Of a stretch of DNA of 64,000 nucleotides, positions 22,291 through 34,363 are shown one piece after another. The position numbers and the translations under genes were made by a program. The notes beneath the pieces are model-generated. The model had not been told where the DNA came from, made no database searches, and saw only the letters and a list, made by a program, of their open reading frames with translations. The first letter of the stretch is position 1; every line of letters begins with the position of its first letter. Origin of the DNA: Rugalucina vietnamica (Eukaryota; Mollusca; Bivalvia; Lucinida; Lucinidae); assembly GCA_964017185.1 (NCBI GenBank), contig OZ024877.1:3202006-3266005 (forward strand). Direction: 5' to 3'.

Positions 22291-22579
22291 CTTCGGCTCA
22301 GGTCGACATCAACAACATTATAAGCGGTAGAGTTATCACCCCAAATTATATATGCCTGTAATATAAGTGTCATGATCAAGTCCGAAATACTGCTTGTTCA
22401 CCTTCAACCAGATAATGCTATCAAAGTGATTCCTTATAATTTCTTTTCCTTTTTTATTTAGTTTTACGCCCCTTTCAATACTATTTCAGCTCATATGAGA
22501 CGGGCTAATCAGTAGGTGGGGCAAAAACGGCAGAATCCCGAGAAAAACCACTTGACACACCCGCAAGCAGAACTTGGTT

Positions 22580-22690
22580 TGTCTCGCATGTGGCCAGAGC
22601 GGGCTCGAACACATACCAGACACAGCGATGAGATGATCGAGTGATTAAGAAACAGCGCTCTTAACCGCTCGGCCACCCCTTACAATTTCA
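22580..22690 (-). mobile_element. tRNA-like sequence (Ser/Leu type), probable SINE head or pseudogene
   Basis: On the minus strand GGGTGGCCGAGCGGTTAAG matches the A-box arm of Ser/Leu tRNAs and GTTCGAGCCC matches a B box about 60 bp on. The anticodon arm does not fold cleanly, so a working tRNA is unlikely. Confidence 0.45.
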
Positions 22691-22899
22691 AAACCATCTG
22701 AAATATTATATTTTATATATTGAACAATACCCCCGCTACACGTGTTCGCTCGCCTATTTTGAAATTTCCTATAAAATTGAAAAAATTATAACCATTTAAG
22801 TTCTTATTGGTCCAAGATTCATAAAGAAATATGATATTATGTTGACATTATACGTTCAAAAAGTCACCATCTTCAAGTTTGTAACGTGTAATTCCATGA

Positions 22900-23330
22900 A
22901 CGTTCCATGACAGAACGCCGAGATCAACCCCCGACAAGTCTTAGTGGGCATCATCACGCACCGGTCGACCGTCGATGTAGAGAGTATCGGAACTCAACCA
23001 CGCACGTTTCCCGTCCCGAATCGCCTGTCGCATTTTGGGGTAGAGTTGTTTACGTCGATCAGCAATGTCCTTGGAAACTGCTCGTTGATGAAGCAGTTTG
23101 CCCTTTTCAAGTTGGTGCGCGCACGCCTGACAGTCTCTCAATCTTTAAACAGCAGGCATTTTCCAACAATGTTCGTGGCATATTCGTTGCACCAGATCTA
23201 CCCGAGTTATCTCCCATCTTATGGACTCGTTCCAGTCGGAACCTAAACAATCTTAAGTTTATCGACCATGAATTTTCGTAAATTAACCTCCGTCGCCTCG
23301 GGCTTCTCGTGTAAATCATTCGTTATACCG
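22900..23330 (-). pseudogene. LINE ORF1 fragment (L1/Tx1-type nucleic-acid-binding protein)
   Basis: Minus-strand frames hold FRFRLERVHKMGDNSGR, then KDIADRRKQLYPKMRQAIRDG and LSSDTLYIDGRPV. These match, from memory, the C-terminal part of L1-type ORF1 proteins (R-E-R-V-H-R-x-G ... RR-K-LYP ... L-Y-I-D-G). The pieces are in different frames, so the copy is dead. No reverse transcriptase was found next to it. Confidence 0.6.
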
Positions 23331-23424
23331 GAGAACACCAGATTATTGCGATTGACTGTGATTGGACATACAGTAGAGTGGCATTCATTTTATTCTTATC
23401 AGTAGTCAGCTGTGTGATCTGGTT

Positions 23425-23536
23425 CTTAGTACAAGTATCTTATTGTCAATTTAGTTTTATCCCGCTTCGGATTTTAGAGTGGTAATTTCTTTCTGATTGC
23501 GCCTTTTCCTGATCATTGCCTACTTGTACCTTTTCA
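23425..23536 (+). mobile_element. Solo PLE 3' tail, diverged
   Basis: It matches the PLE end from CTTAGTACAAGTATCTTATTG to CTACTTGTACCTTTT with many substitutions. Confidence 0.6.
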
Positions 23537-24340
23537 TTATCGAAACTTCTCCGTTTTTACTCAGTTTATGGGCGAATATTGAAGTTTTATAATTATTGAC
23601 CTTATTTGCATTCTGATTGCTGATCATTGCATGCTTTTACACATTTACAATTACTCTTATCTCCAACGGACTGTACATGTGAAATTAATAACAACTACAA
23701 AGAATTATGGGCGCAGTAGATGTTTTTATTTCAAATTAAAATTTTCATTTAATTCAAAAACATTCCTCTGATCATTCTTCATCTTCTATTCATCTTCTAT
23801 GTTGCGCCTGAAAATAATCAAGAAAGAAAAAAAAAATGTTAGAGAATTTCGATAAGACATTTTACCAATTTCAGTCCCTGAAAATCGAATCGAATTTCAC
23901 TGTAGATTGTGGATTCCCTCTGACGTTTTCATTCACATGACGTCATATAATGTGCTTTACTTCAGAAATTCATATGCCTATAATTCCGTTCTTTATGAAC
24001 TTGAACATAGAGTGTATGTATTCATTTTCTTAGTTAGGACGTGGGAAACAAATTGGTACAACATTTGTCCATGTTTTCAAAATGTTTCTTGTTTTTGCAT
24101 TTTCACAACCTATCTCTTTTATGTAAATATACTTAACGACACTACTGATAAAGTTTTTACCATAATTTCAAAACTGCTCAAGATATGTAAACAAAAATTG
24201 CATGGACATTAGAAACCATCATGCGACGTGTACTGGTGACATTTATGCCAGTAAGATTTTGTTAAGAAACGGTCCGGGCGTTTGGATGTACAACAACTCA
24301 TGTGTGGCAAACAAAGATTGTGTGCCTTGTTACCTTGTGT
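23537..24340. other. Stretch without a recognised gene
   Basis: AT-rich sequence. A frame of about 100 codons at 23907-24212 has no domain, no splice context and no hydrophobic pattern that convinces me. Confidence 0.4.
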
Positions 24341-24342
24341 AA

Positions 24343-24770
24343 AGTTTTGAAATTGCAGTATATTTATCTGGCTATCGTCGCCAGTTAATAAAGGGTCACT
24401 GATGCAATCCAATGATGAGTCGCATTACGAAAATATGTCCATGCAGTATACCGAGATTTTAAAAGTTGTAAAAAATGAAAATGTTCTGTAGAAAATCTTT
24501 TACATTTTTCTTATTTTTGCTCAAAACATAAATTGTGGGTACACGTTAGAACCGCCTCGCCAACGAGTACCCACAATCTATGTTTTGGAGCAAAAATAAG
24601 AAAAACAGGTATACCCCTGCATTCCCCAGTTTTGCTATATAAAAGTGGGGTTCAAGGGGGTATACATTACACGGACATGTTTTCGTGATGTTATAAAGGG
24701 TAACTGATGAGTCGTGATGACCATACCTGACCCATATCTGGGTCAATGCGTAGTTGTTGAGGCGGTTTGT
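24343..24770. repeat. Composite repeat with hairpin and hammerhead relics
   Basis: 24343-24440 is the inverse of the repeat at about 4190-4260 (TATATTTATCTGGCTATCGTCGCCAG) and holds GGGTCACTGATG with a degraded core. 24508-24600 is a palindrome of about 33-bp arms (TTTTTGCTCAAAACATAAATT / AATCTATGTTTTGGAGCAAAA). 24698-24733 holds GGGTAA, CTGATGA, stem II GTC-GTGAT-GAC and TGACCC, with the GAAA/stem III part missing. The block near 24600-24700 (GGGGTATACATTACACGGACATG) recurs inverted at about 41320-41400. Confidence 0.5.
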
Positions 24771-25071
24771 CAATCGAGCGAATGGTGGCCATACTAGGCT
24801 TAGTCTGATTGGAGCAGATAAATATTTTTCTGTGAAATTTTAATTTTATTTGTTGTGTTTGTTGTTTTTGTTTCGTCTTCTTTTTTCATGAATAAAAATA
24901 AAACAAAATACAATATGACAATAAATTGTAAGTTTAATGCTGAAATAAAGTTTTGCGACTTTTAAAAATGAGGTGTGGTTCATCCATACTTCTGGAAAGA
25001 TTGTTAATAAGGGTTTGCCTCAAGTACGTGTCTCACGAATATTTCTTGCATCCCTGCAATATTTATTTAAA

Positions 25072-25440
25072 TATGAGGGGCGTTCAAAAAGTTCGAAGAA
25101 AAGTGCTGCTAAATTTGTAATTGCCATGGGAAATTTACGCTCTCTATACATGTTGTAAATTAACATAAAGTCAACATATCCACAAAACTTGAAGAAAATC
25201 GGATGCAAATTAAGCAGGAAATTACGTGCGATTCTAGGATAACTGCAGTAAAACCGGCCCAACGTCGTAACAACTTCATGCTATACGCATCATTGCCACT
25301 GTTTGCTAGCTCTTAAGCATTGTTTGGAATCCATATTGGCGTCTAATCGTCAGTTCTGTGTGTATGATGCGGTGAATTGAACCGAAACTACAATGTGATC
25401 TAATTTTGTAGTTCATGAATTCTACTATTTCTATCACGAC
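25072..25440 (+). mobile_element. Mariner-like element end, possible
   Basis: TGAGGGGCGTTCAAAAAGTTCG resembles the terminal inverted repeat of mariner-family transposons. No transposase frame and no matching right end were found nearby, so this is a fragment at best. Confidence 0.4.
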
Positions 25441-26735
25441 GATTATATTTAACTTCATGACATTATTTGACATTTCACTGCGCGAGTCGACATGAACGCT
25501 TTACTGCCATGTAGAAATCATGCATACTACTTGTAGATTGCTGTTTTTTTTAATGTCCTTGTTGCCATATGTGTTTTCTGCTCTTAGCAATGTGTCTTTC
25601 TTTTAAAATCCGTTCCAAACACATATTACTTTATTGAAGACATGTGTTCCCCGTGCATTTTAGGTATACTCACGAAATAATATGGCTGCCTCACGCCTAA
25701 ACGACGTCACACATTTATATGACGTCATTTGCTTACCGCCAGCATATTGAACTTTACTCATACAAAGTTTGGTGAAAATAGCACGGTTAAACATCAAATG
25801 CAACATCATTATTAAACATAGACTTTTTGCGAAAAAAGTGGGCCGGTAATCGCGATGTATGGTTTCCATAGCAATCAGTTAACATTAAATTCATGACTGA
25901 GCACCAATATTTGCTGTATATATACGAATGGTGTTTGTCTGTATAGCTGTACAAGTTTTATTCAGCTAATTTACAAAATAAGGACATGCTGGCACTTTTC
26001 CGCGAGTTTGCTGAACACCCTTTGTATCTTGACTAGTTTTTTTAATTATAGCAAAAACTCGTATTGGTAACGTTGGAGTGTCGTTAAAGGGCCACATTTG
26101 CTACCGGCCGGCAATAGTTTTATTACCTAGGATTACCTGTTGAGATTTTAGCGGGCGTGGCTTAAAGACCCACTTCTGAAGTAGCTAATAGGGGTACCCC
26201 TGTTTATTCAGTTAATGACCCAGAATGGTGCAATTTATGGTCCAGAGATCAAAGGACTGTCATAATGAAGTGATTTTCACATCTCTGCAGGGGGCAAAAA
26301 AGAGGCCCCTAAAGGATAATACCTGTAGTTCCACTGTTTATTGGTTTTATGGTCCCTGATAACCTGTGCAATAAAACTGCCTCCTCTGCAATCAATATTG
26401 TTTTTTCTTGTTTGGGCCCCTACCTGTATTCTGAGTCATTGTATGGGCACTAGGTTTGCTATCCCTCAATAGACATGGAAATAGGTCTTTAACTTAAGAC
26501 CAATGCAATTTTAAGCCTATTGGGAAACCTGTAGTAGTTAATCTGCTGATAAGAGCGGTCAAAATTCTACAGCCAACTTTTTCTCCCTGAAGCAATGTCC
26601 AGTCAGAATTGATTATTGCTAGTGTTGTATATTCGAGAGCTCAGAGAGGTGTTGACAAGTTGGTATCAAACATTGAGATAAGACACCTGATTCAGCCTTT
26701 TATAGTCCAGGTGCCCCTTAAAGTATATGTCCTTT
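25441..26735. other. Stretch without a recognised gene
   Basis: No domain-bearing frame or tRNA was seen. Gene 2 needs further 3' exons on the minus strand and they could lie here, but I could not recognise any. Confidence 0.35.
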
Positions 26736-26985
26736 CTTACGAATATGAAAATTCGTAACTAGAAATGATGCGTACTTTGAAAAAAAATCCCACGTCCCTG
26801 ATGGTATTCGAACCCGGAACGCCGAGGTAGCAATCCAATGCTCTAACCACTGAGCCAAAGAGTCGACTCCCTGACGCAGTATGACAGAGACTGTACATAT
26901 AGGACACATTGTATCGAATGACTGTGCTATTTATAGAAGCTACGCATCATAGATAATATCGAATGAATGAATGAATGAATGAATG
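26736..26985 (-). mobile_element. tRNA-derived SINE, copy 1
   Basis: On the minus strand TTTGGCTCAGTGGTTAGAGC is an A-box arm and GGGTTCGAATACC a B box. The body ends at the left with GAATTTTCATATTCGTAAG. The right end carries (GAAT)n at 26961-26984. The second copy, next door, shares the whole layout. Confidence 0.65.
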
Positions 26986-27210
26986 GTGCAATGGGACATA
27001 ACACACCCCATTTCGACTCAAATGGTCCATCCCGGACGAGCCCGGGGGCCCCCATCATACGAAATATGAAAATTCGTAACTAAGAAGTGATGCATAGTTA
27101 AAAAAAAACAAAAAAAAAAACACTCCCCTGATGGGATTCGAACCCGGACCGCCGGGGTAGAACTCCCATGCTCTAACCACTGAACCAAAGTCGATTCCCT
27201 GACGCAGTAT

Positions 27211-27410
27211 GTATTGGCGCCTTATGTATGTTTTCATATTTTTAGTTAAGTTTAGGTAACTGAGTGGCCACCTATTGAGAAAATAGCTGCTCATTCGGCT
27301 TATGATATGTATTTATGGTCTAAGTTACCTTATTGTTAATTTAGTTTTTCCCACCTCGGTTTTAGGAGTGGGAATCTTTTTCTGGTTGTGCCTTTTCCTG
27401 ATCTTTGCCT
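27211..27410 (+). mobile_element. PLE 3' tail inside SINE copy 2
   Basis: It runs from TATTGGCGCCTTATGTATG to GATCTTTGCCT. The last 15 or so bases of the usual end are missing, apparently removed when the neighbouring mariner-like element came in. Confidence 0.7.
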
Positions 27411-27416
27411 TACATA

Positions 27417-28437
27417 CGTGGGTTGGGATTTAAGTTCGTAGACTTTCTTTATAAAAGTTCAGATGTTTGTCCCACAGAAATAAAAATGATATCATCTGAA
27501 AACATATTCTTTTACCTATCATATAAGCTATTAAGCATAGCTCTACTCATAATAGTTTCAACACAGCAATGAATTAAACACAATGACATGCCATCACCCG
27601 GGGCACGTCATGGAAATTTCGACGTCAAAACTACGTCAAATTTCAATTAATGTCAGCAATAAAATGCCTTGTTTAGAACCATACAACACACCACACCTTT
27701 ACTAATTTTAAATATTTCCTTCAGGGGTAAGTTAGTTATTGTTGTTGAAATACTACATTCACCAGATATAACAAATCTTATGTGTATCATGCATAATTTT
27801 GATTTAATTAAGAATTAAGACCGCAACATTTGTAGATTAGTTGAAGGTATGTGCTTTCTCATCAATTAAAATTCAAATGCGTCCATCTGAAATTTTTCAA
27901 ACCATCTAAATATCTCTGTAAGATCTGTTCTACAACTGTACTACAAATCCATATCATTTTGAATGTTTCTATGGGCATTTATGCTTCTCAAACATAAGAT
28001 TGGATCATTGCTCTTGTTTTGACATTGCTTGTTAACGCCATTTTTCTTTCCCAAGAAGCGCGACTGGCATTACATTTTCTACAATAACAAAATAAGTCGT
28101 CGACATAATGCTTAGAAAATTATATGGAATTATCAACATGATTCTAAAGTGCCTCAAACTGATTTAGCTCAAGTTTTGGTATACACTATGTTAACTTAAG
28201 ATTTGTTCTTCAACATAATAAAACTTCAGAAGTATTTAAAATACGACGTGCCCCGGGTTGCGAAACCTACGTTGCTATGGAGACCAGTTTTATGTACACT
28301 GCACAATATTTTTTGAAAAATAATGTAAAAACGAGACAAGGAGACATTGTTTCTTTATAATAATGCATCAAATATTGGATAAATGATGTAATAGAAAATC
28401 ATTGGCAAAAGTCTACGAACTTAAATCCCAACCCTCG
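27417..28437. mobile_element. 1021-bp mariner-like TIR element (non-autonomous)
   Basis: The left end CGTGGGTTGGGATTTAAG and the right end (inverted CGAGGGTTGGGATTTAAG) match over about 31 bp and continue GTTCGTAGACTTT. TA flanks both ends. Inner palindromes CCCGGGGCACGTC (27597) and GACGTGCCCCGGG (28243) are a second inverted pair. Length and end sequence make it a sibling family of 14873-15889. Confidence 0.75.
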
Positions 28438-28651
28438 TATATGATACATTGTATCGAATAGCTGTGCTATTTATAGAAGCTACGCATAATAGATAATCTC
28501 GAATGAATGAGTTTGTATAAATAAATAAAAACAGATCCTTTAAGAGCAGTGAGCATATAAAGTTTGTATAAAATAAAAAAAAAATGCTTTCATTTTGCAT
28601 TCACTTCAAAACATTTAATATGTTATGTAAGTATAAATTAAGAACATGTAC

Positions 28652-29005
28652 CTGTGCACGAGCCCTCTGTCACCAATATATCATCCAGTGCAATATCTCC
28701 CTGAAAGGCAATGTTACTTATAGGATGCTTGACGCCTTCAAACACAATTTCATAGTCGGTATTCTTCTGGATGTCAACACTAGCCTCGTGCCATACATTA
28801 CCCTGCTCTCCTTGCTTTGTCCAGACCGGCGTGCCAAGATTGGAACCAGATTTAAGGTAGACATTTAGTGCGTTAATGTCCCGGCCGTTCATGTGGTACC
28901 AAAAGCGGAGACACTTCGGCGTAGACGTGATTGTAGGACTGATGATGCGGTATGTACTATTCGCAGCAGTAGAGGACGTTTCAATATAGATATAGTAGCC
29001 ACCGC
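28652..29005 (-). CDS. Gene 2 exon: MAM domain, C-terminal part
   Basis: A 354-bp symmetric phase-1 exon: acceptor TTGTTCACAG right of 29005, donor CAG|GTACAT at 28651/28650. It encodes GGGYYIYIETS, SPTITSTPKCLRFWYHMNG, LKSGSNLGTPVWTKQGEQGN, W-H-E-A, YEIVFEGV and GDIALDDILVTEGSC, the typical second part of a MAM domain with its two later cysteines and the final D-D-I. With the upstream exon the domain has about 160 residues, the normal length. MAM domains are extracellular adhesion or dimerisation modules. Because the exon ends in phase 1 without a stop, more 3' exons must exist to the left; none were recognised. Confidence 0.88.
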
Positions 29006-29273
29006 CTGTGAACAAATCAGTTAAAAACTTATACATTATGCTCTTTTAAAGAGGCCGAAGCCTTTGCCAAAATCAACCTTCAAAAAGCAAGTTATAGATA
29101 GACGTTTATTCCAGTCGGTGTTTATGATGCCTCTCTACATGGAAGTAGAGCGAGGCAATGAAGTGGATTGCAGGTTAGCCAGCTGATCTGAGTTATAGAT
29201 GACTTTGAACCATACTTTTACACGCGCGCCATACATGTATATATCGGTCGAGGTCGAAACGTTGGACGCTTAC

Positions 29274-29399
29274 CAGTGGTATGATCACTGTCCGGTCCTG
29301 TGCCATAACTCGGAGTGCCAAAGTTACGACGAGTCCAGTCTTTATCATCGGTCGTGTCCTGTGTCCATTGGCATAGTCCCGTCTCAAAGTCACAGAACA
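29274..29399 (-). CDS. Gene 2 exon: MAM domain, N-terminal part
   Basis: A 126-bp symmetric phase-1 exon: acceptor TTTATTTTCAG right of 29399, donor ACTG|GTAAGC. It encodes FCDFETGLCQW, the hallmark start of a MAM domain with its first two cysteines, then DKDWTRRNFGTPSYGTGPDSDHTTG. The retroelement that fills the upstream intron begins about 31 bp from this acceptor, leaving the pyrimidine tract but probably not the original branch point. Confidence 0.88.
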
Positions 29400-29431
29400 C
29401 TGAAAATAAACACCATATTATACACGATTAT

Positions 29432-29823
29432 ATTGTCAATTTAGGAATAAATTATGGTTTATGATGGGGAGATGAAACCTTTCACACACCTTTCTGCAGC
29501 TGTTTGCAGTTCTAATCTTACTGACCTAATTCTGCAAATTGTTAATTGAAAGGGTAAGGGAACAATCTGACATGGCAAGCATCCAACTGTTATGAAAGAA
29601 TCAGTGTATACTAGCCTGTAATTGGATATCTCAAAGGATGCATGCAGTCTCAATGCATCCTCATCATTTTGAATTAGAACTGCTGTATAGGCATATAGTG
29701 AATGATTGAAGCTAGTATACATGGTACCTGGGAATGGCTAGTTAATTACCTCATTCATTCATGAGGCTGCAGTCTCAGTTTTAATTCTGCTGTTGGACAA
29801 TAAACATATTAAGTGCAAGCTAT
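29432..29823 (+). repeat. Ngaro-like element terminal repeat A1
   Basis: 392 bp, from ATTGTCAATTTAGGAATAAA to ATGCAAGCTAT-type end; matches A2 along its full length. Confidence 0.85.
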
Positions 29824-32800
29824 AACAATACTAAGTGCAAGATACACTATGGAATAATCATTGGACTAAATGTAAAACATTAACTTTGTATATTGCTTAC
29901 TCTTGGAATTTGATTCAAACATTCTTATATAGTGAACAAATAAGTTTGGACTAACTCACTTAAATTTGTTAGTGACCTGTGTGGCTAGAAGTCAACATGT
30001 CTTCTCAGGCGAAACGCAGAAGACAACAGCCATATGATATGGAAAATCCAGCCAACTGGACTGTAAGCAAATTAAAAACTGAACTAGAAAACAGAGGATT
30101 AAAGCTGACAACTACTGTATCTAAAGCAGCCTTGTTGCAGATATATCAACAGATTTCTAAGACAGACAATGACTCTGTAAATAATAGAGGTGCCCAGATT
30201 TCTCAGGATAAACAAACAGAAGCTTTCCGGGACCAAGTTCAGCCAAATACTAGATCAGCAGCTGCAAACCGAAACATAACACCGGCAACATCAGGAGTTG
30301 CTACATCAGTGACAGACGCATTACATGCAGCGAATACAGGGGGCATATCATCATTGGGTATGGACAGCGGTGCCGCTATGGGAATGTTTACTGCCATGCA
30401 GAGCACCATCAGCTCTCTGCAGGCAACTGTTTCCCAGTTATTAACAGAGAGAACTACATCTTCTGGACAGTCTTCACAGCCATCAACAAACTTGTTACAG
30501 AAATACTACGGAATGGAACCTGCACAAACAACAGCCACCACAACCACCACCATCACTGCAGCTACAAGTAAATTCGGTGTGCCAGCGGACTCATTACCCC
30601 ATGTGGATGTTATTACCGATTCGGTTAAAAAGAACATTCTCGAAGGTAAATACGTTAACTTGGCCTGCCTCATGATCCCGGACTTCGAGACCCCAAATTT
30701 CACTACAAATAATACTAATGGGTTGGAGCTCTTGAAACAAGGCCATAAAGATCATCGTCTTGACAGAGCCTTAACTATCACTCAATTCTTCAAGGCTTTT
30801 GGTGTATACAAGCGCATCATGAGTGAGGCTTATCCTCAGCGTAGACTCGAACTTGATCTGTTTGAATTGGCAATATCTATGAGCACTATGGGGATATTTT
30901 TACCAGTACCACTGCCAATTTACCAAGAAAGCAGCCGCTTATTTAGAAAAGGGTATTAAGGTTGACTGGTCCAAGAGGGCAAAGATTTATTCCAGCTCAT
31001 AGTAGGGGGAGCCAAAACCAAACTGTGTGAGCACTGTTTTCAGTGTGATCACCAGTCCCCATTCTTCCCGTCCCAGTATAATGTGCAAAGTGCACTCACC
31101 AACTACAGGAGACAAAATGATATTACTCTGGGTAAATATTCAGAAACTAGAACTGACAAGAAAGGTCGCAGCAGAGTCACATTTCAGGGTAGAGAAATTT
31201 GCATTAATTTTAACAATGACTCTTGTAAATACAATCCCGGTAAATGCCCCTTTGCCCATGTGTGCAAAAAATGCAAGTCAGAAGACCATGGTGAGTCACG
31301 TTGCAACACCCTAAAAGAGTCTACAACTGCCCAAACTGTCCTTAGCCATGAGCATAAAGAAAAGAAGCAGAAACCTATAGCTTGACTAGATATGTTTCAG
31401 TCACGAACTCTACCCCCTTGAATATTAAGCAATTTAATATGGAATTGAAACTTCACCCTGACAGGCAATTTGTCAGTTTCCTAATTGATGGTCTAACAAA
31501 TGGATTTGACACAATGATACCTGATTTGGTCCTGCCCAATAAAGAGTGTAAAAACTTATTATCTGCTCGGCAAAATCCAGATATCATAGATAAATTGCTT
31601 GACCAAGAATGCAAAAAAGGGTATTTGTATGGTCCTTTTGACCACCCTCCTTTCAAATCTTACAGGGTTAGCCCCATAGGCTTAGTAGTTGGGAAATATC
31701 CTGGGAAGCAAAGACTCATAGTTGACCTTTCCTCCCCTCATGACAATGCAGAACATGTGAGTGTCAATGACTTAATAGATAAAGAGGCATGTTCTTTGAC
31801 CTATGTTCGCATAGATGATGCCATAAAAGCTATTTGTCAAACGGGTCGGGGGCCCTTATGTGCAAAATAGATATTGCCGATGCATTCAAGCAGCTAGGGA
31901 TAATGCCTGCCCAATGGCCGTTCTTCTGTGTGAAATGGAAACATCTATATTATGTATTTGTAAGGCTTCTTTTTGGTTGTCGGTCTTCACCTCGCCTCTT
32001 TGACACTATATCTCAAGCAATATGTTGGATTGCCACAAATAACTACAATATTGAGACCATATTTCACTTGTTAGATGATTTTTTGACAGTAGACCCACCA
32101 GACATATGTACAGGGGAGAGAACTATGGTAATACTGACCCTATTATTTGCACGCCTCAATGTCCCTTTGGCTAAACACAAGTGCATAGGCCCTTCAGACT
32201 GTTTAGAATATCTAGGAATTATCTTAGACAGCAAGAATATGGTTGCAAAATTGCCAGCGGATAAGGTGCAGAGAATTATAGAGTTCATGGAGACATTGTT
32301 AGATAGAAACAAATGTTCAAAGAGAGAGTTGCTTCAGTTACTTGGACATTTAAATTTTGCTTCAAGAGTGATCTTGCCTGGGAGATCATTTGTTTCATAT
32401 TTGATTAAGCTTTCAACTACTGTGAGTAGTCTACATCACATGGTCTATTTAGACCAGCATTGTCAACAGGATTTGCATATGTGGCACAAATTTCTTACAG
32501 GGTGGAATGGGGTGTCATTATTCTATGACTCCTCATTTACAAATGCCTATGACATGGAGCTGTTCACGGATGCTTCTTTGATTGGTTTTGGGGCTTTCTT
32601 TCAAAATCAATGGTTTTGTTCTGAGTGGCCAGCAAGTATTCCCTCGGTTCAGGATGATGATCTGTCAATGGCTTTCCGTGAGCTCTACTCAATAGTGGCA
32701 GCAGCAGTGGTATCGGGAAAACATTGGACTTCAAAGAGGATCATGTTTGTTTCGGACAATGAGTCTACTGTATACATAATTCAGAAAATGCGGTCAAAGT

Positions 32801-34363
32801 GCTTACCCATCATGAAACTCATGCGCACTTTAACATGGATAGCAGCAGTGAACAACTTTCACTTTAGTTCAAGACATTTGTTTGACCGTTTTAATACAGT
32901 GGCCGATAATCTTTCGCGGTTATTGTTACAGAAGTTCCGAGAAAGTGTGCCACAAGCAGATCCATTTCCACAGCCATGCCCACTTCCGGAACAAATAATA
33001 TGGGACTAGATGAACTGAGAGATGAAGTGTCAGAATTGTGGAACAAAGCAGTGGGTGATAGAACAATGACTGTGTATAACACAGGAGTGAAAAGTTTTAC
33101 AAAGTATCTTTTGTTAAATAACATAACAAATTCTGTTCAGACCCTGCCTGAGGTCTCGGAGGATACTTTTCTTTTGTATATAGCATACTGTTATAAAACA
33201 TTAAATATCAAGCATAGTACCATTAAACTTTATTTGAGTGGTATTCGCTTTGAATACATAAACAAGGTATAAATTGTCCACTATTATTAAAAATGACTTT
33301 GCGAATTCAAGGATTACTACTTTGCTCAATGCAGTGAAACGTAGCCAGGAAACTAGTACAAGACCTAGACAACCTATTACAGCCAGTGTATTATCTCAAA
33401 TTTGTGTAATGCTAAAAAATGGATACATTTCACCATTCGTTGACACATTGTTAACAGCAGTATTCAATACAAGTTTCTTTGGATTTTTACGCTGTGGTGA
33501 AATAACAATTTCACAACCAGAATTTGATCCATCCAAAAATATATGTTTAAATGATATAACATTCTGTGAAACACATGCACAGTTACTACTAAGATCTTCA
33601 AAAGCTGACCCATACAAGAAAGGGGTTGTAATCCCATTGTTCAAAAATGACTCAAACAGAGATTTATGCCCATACAGAGCACTGGCTGAGTATGTGGAAA
33701 TGCGGAATATGAACTTTCCTAACATAGCATTGCCAAGCTCTCCATTTTTTCTGACAGAAAATGGAAAAGCCTTGTGCAGAGCTTATTTTATGATGCATAT
33801 TAAGCATATTCTGGGTCGTTTAGGCTATGATAATACCAATTATTCGGGACACAGCCTGCGTATTGGCGCAGCCACATCAGCTTCTGCAGCACGGTTAGAA
33901 GATCATCTTATTCAAACTTTGTGACGATGGTCCTCTGACTGCTACAAAACATATATTCACACTCCAACACAAGTCATTAAAGAGGCTCAGCTTGCCCTTT
34001 TACATGAATTACGGTAGTACCATGATAAGCAATTTGCTAGCAAGCTGAATAGTAATTGAACCTGGTCATACTATCAGCACATTACACCTGACACTATCTA
34101 CAAGCAATTATCTTATCAGCCAAGTGGGCTTAGTTGCCAGAAATATGTTTAATGTGCATTGTGTATTGATGAGACATTAACTAATGTACAACTTGATACA
34201 CCTCATGCTTACAATAATATCTTTGTTGTATAATATTATGCATATGTTATCTCAATACCTCCAGGTTGTTGATGAAAGTGGTAGCATTTATGGGGCTTAT
34301 CTCTTCTTTATTCATTTCTTGGGGACCATTCAGTCATTTCATATCATTCATTCCTTCTTTTTT

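Larger units (their letters stand above)
27055..28510 (-). mobile_element. tRNA-derived SINE, copy 2, split by later insertions
   Basis: The two parts are 27055-27210 and 28438-28510. The first holds the tRNA-like head (CTCCCATGCTCTAACCACTG, GGATTCGAACCCGG on the plus strand) and stops at CTGACGCAGTATG. The second resumes at GATACATTGTATCGAATAGC, as in copy 1. A PLE tail and a mariner-like element lie between. Confidence 0.65.

Noticed and set aside
26718-26909. Small protein frame with SLAQWLEHW
   Set aside because: Such frames are typical translations of tRNA-derived SINE heads.
29193-29444. Other-frame readings over the MAM exons
   Set aside because: The true frame is set by the MAM signature and by splice phases.
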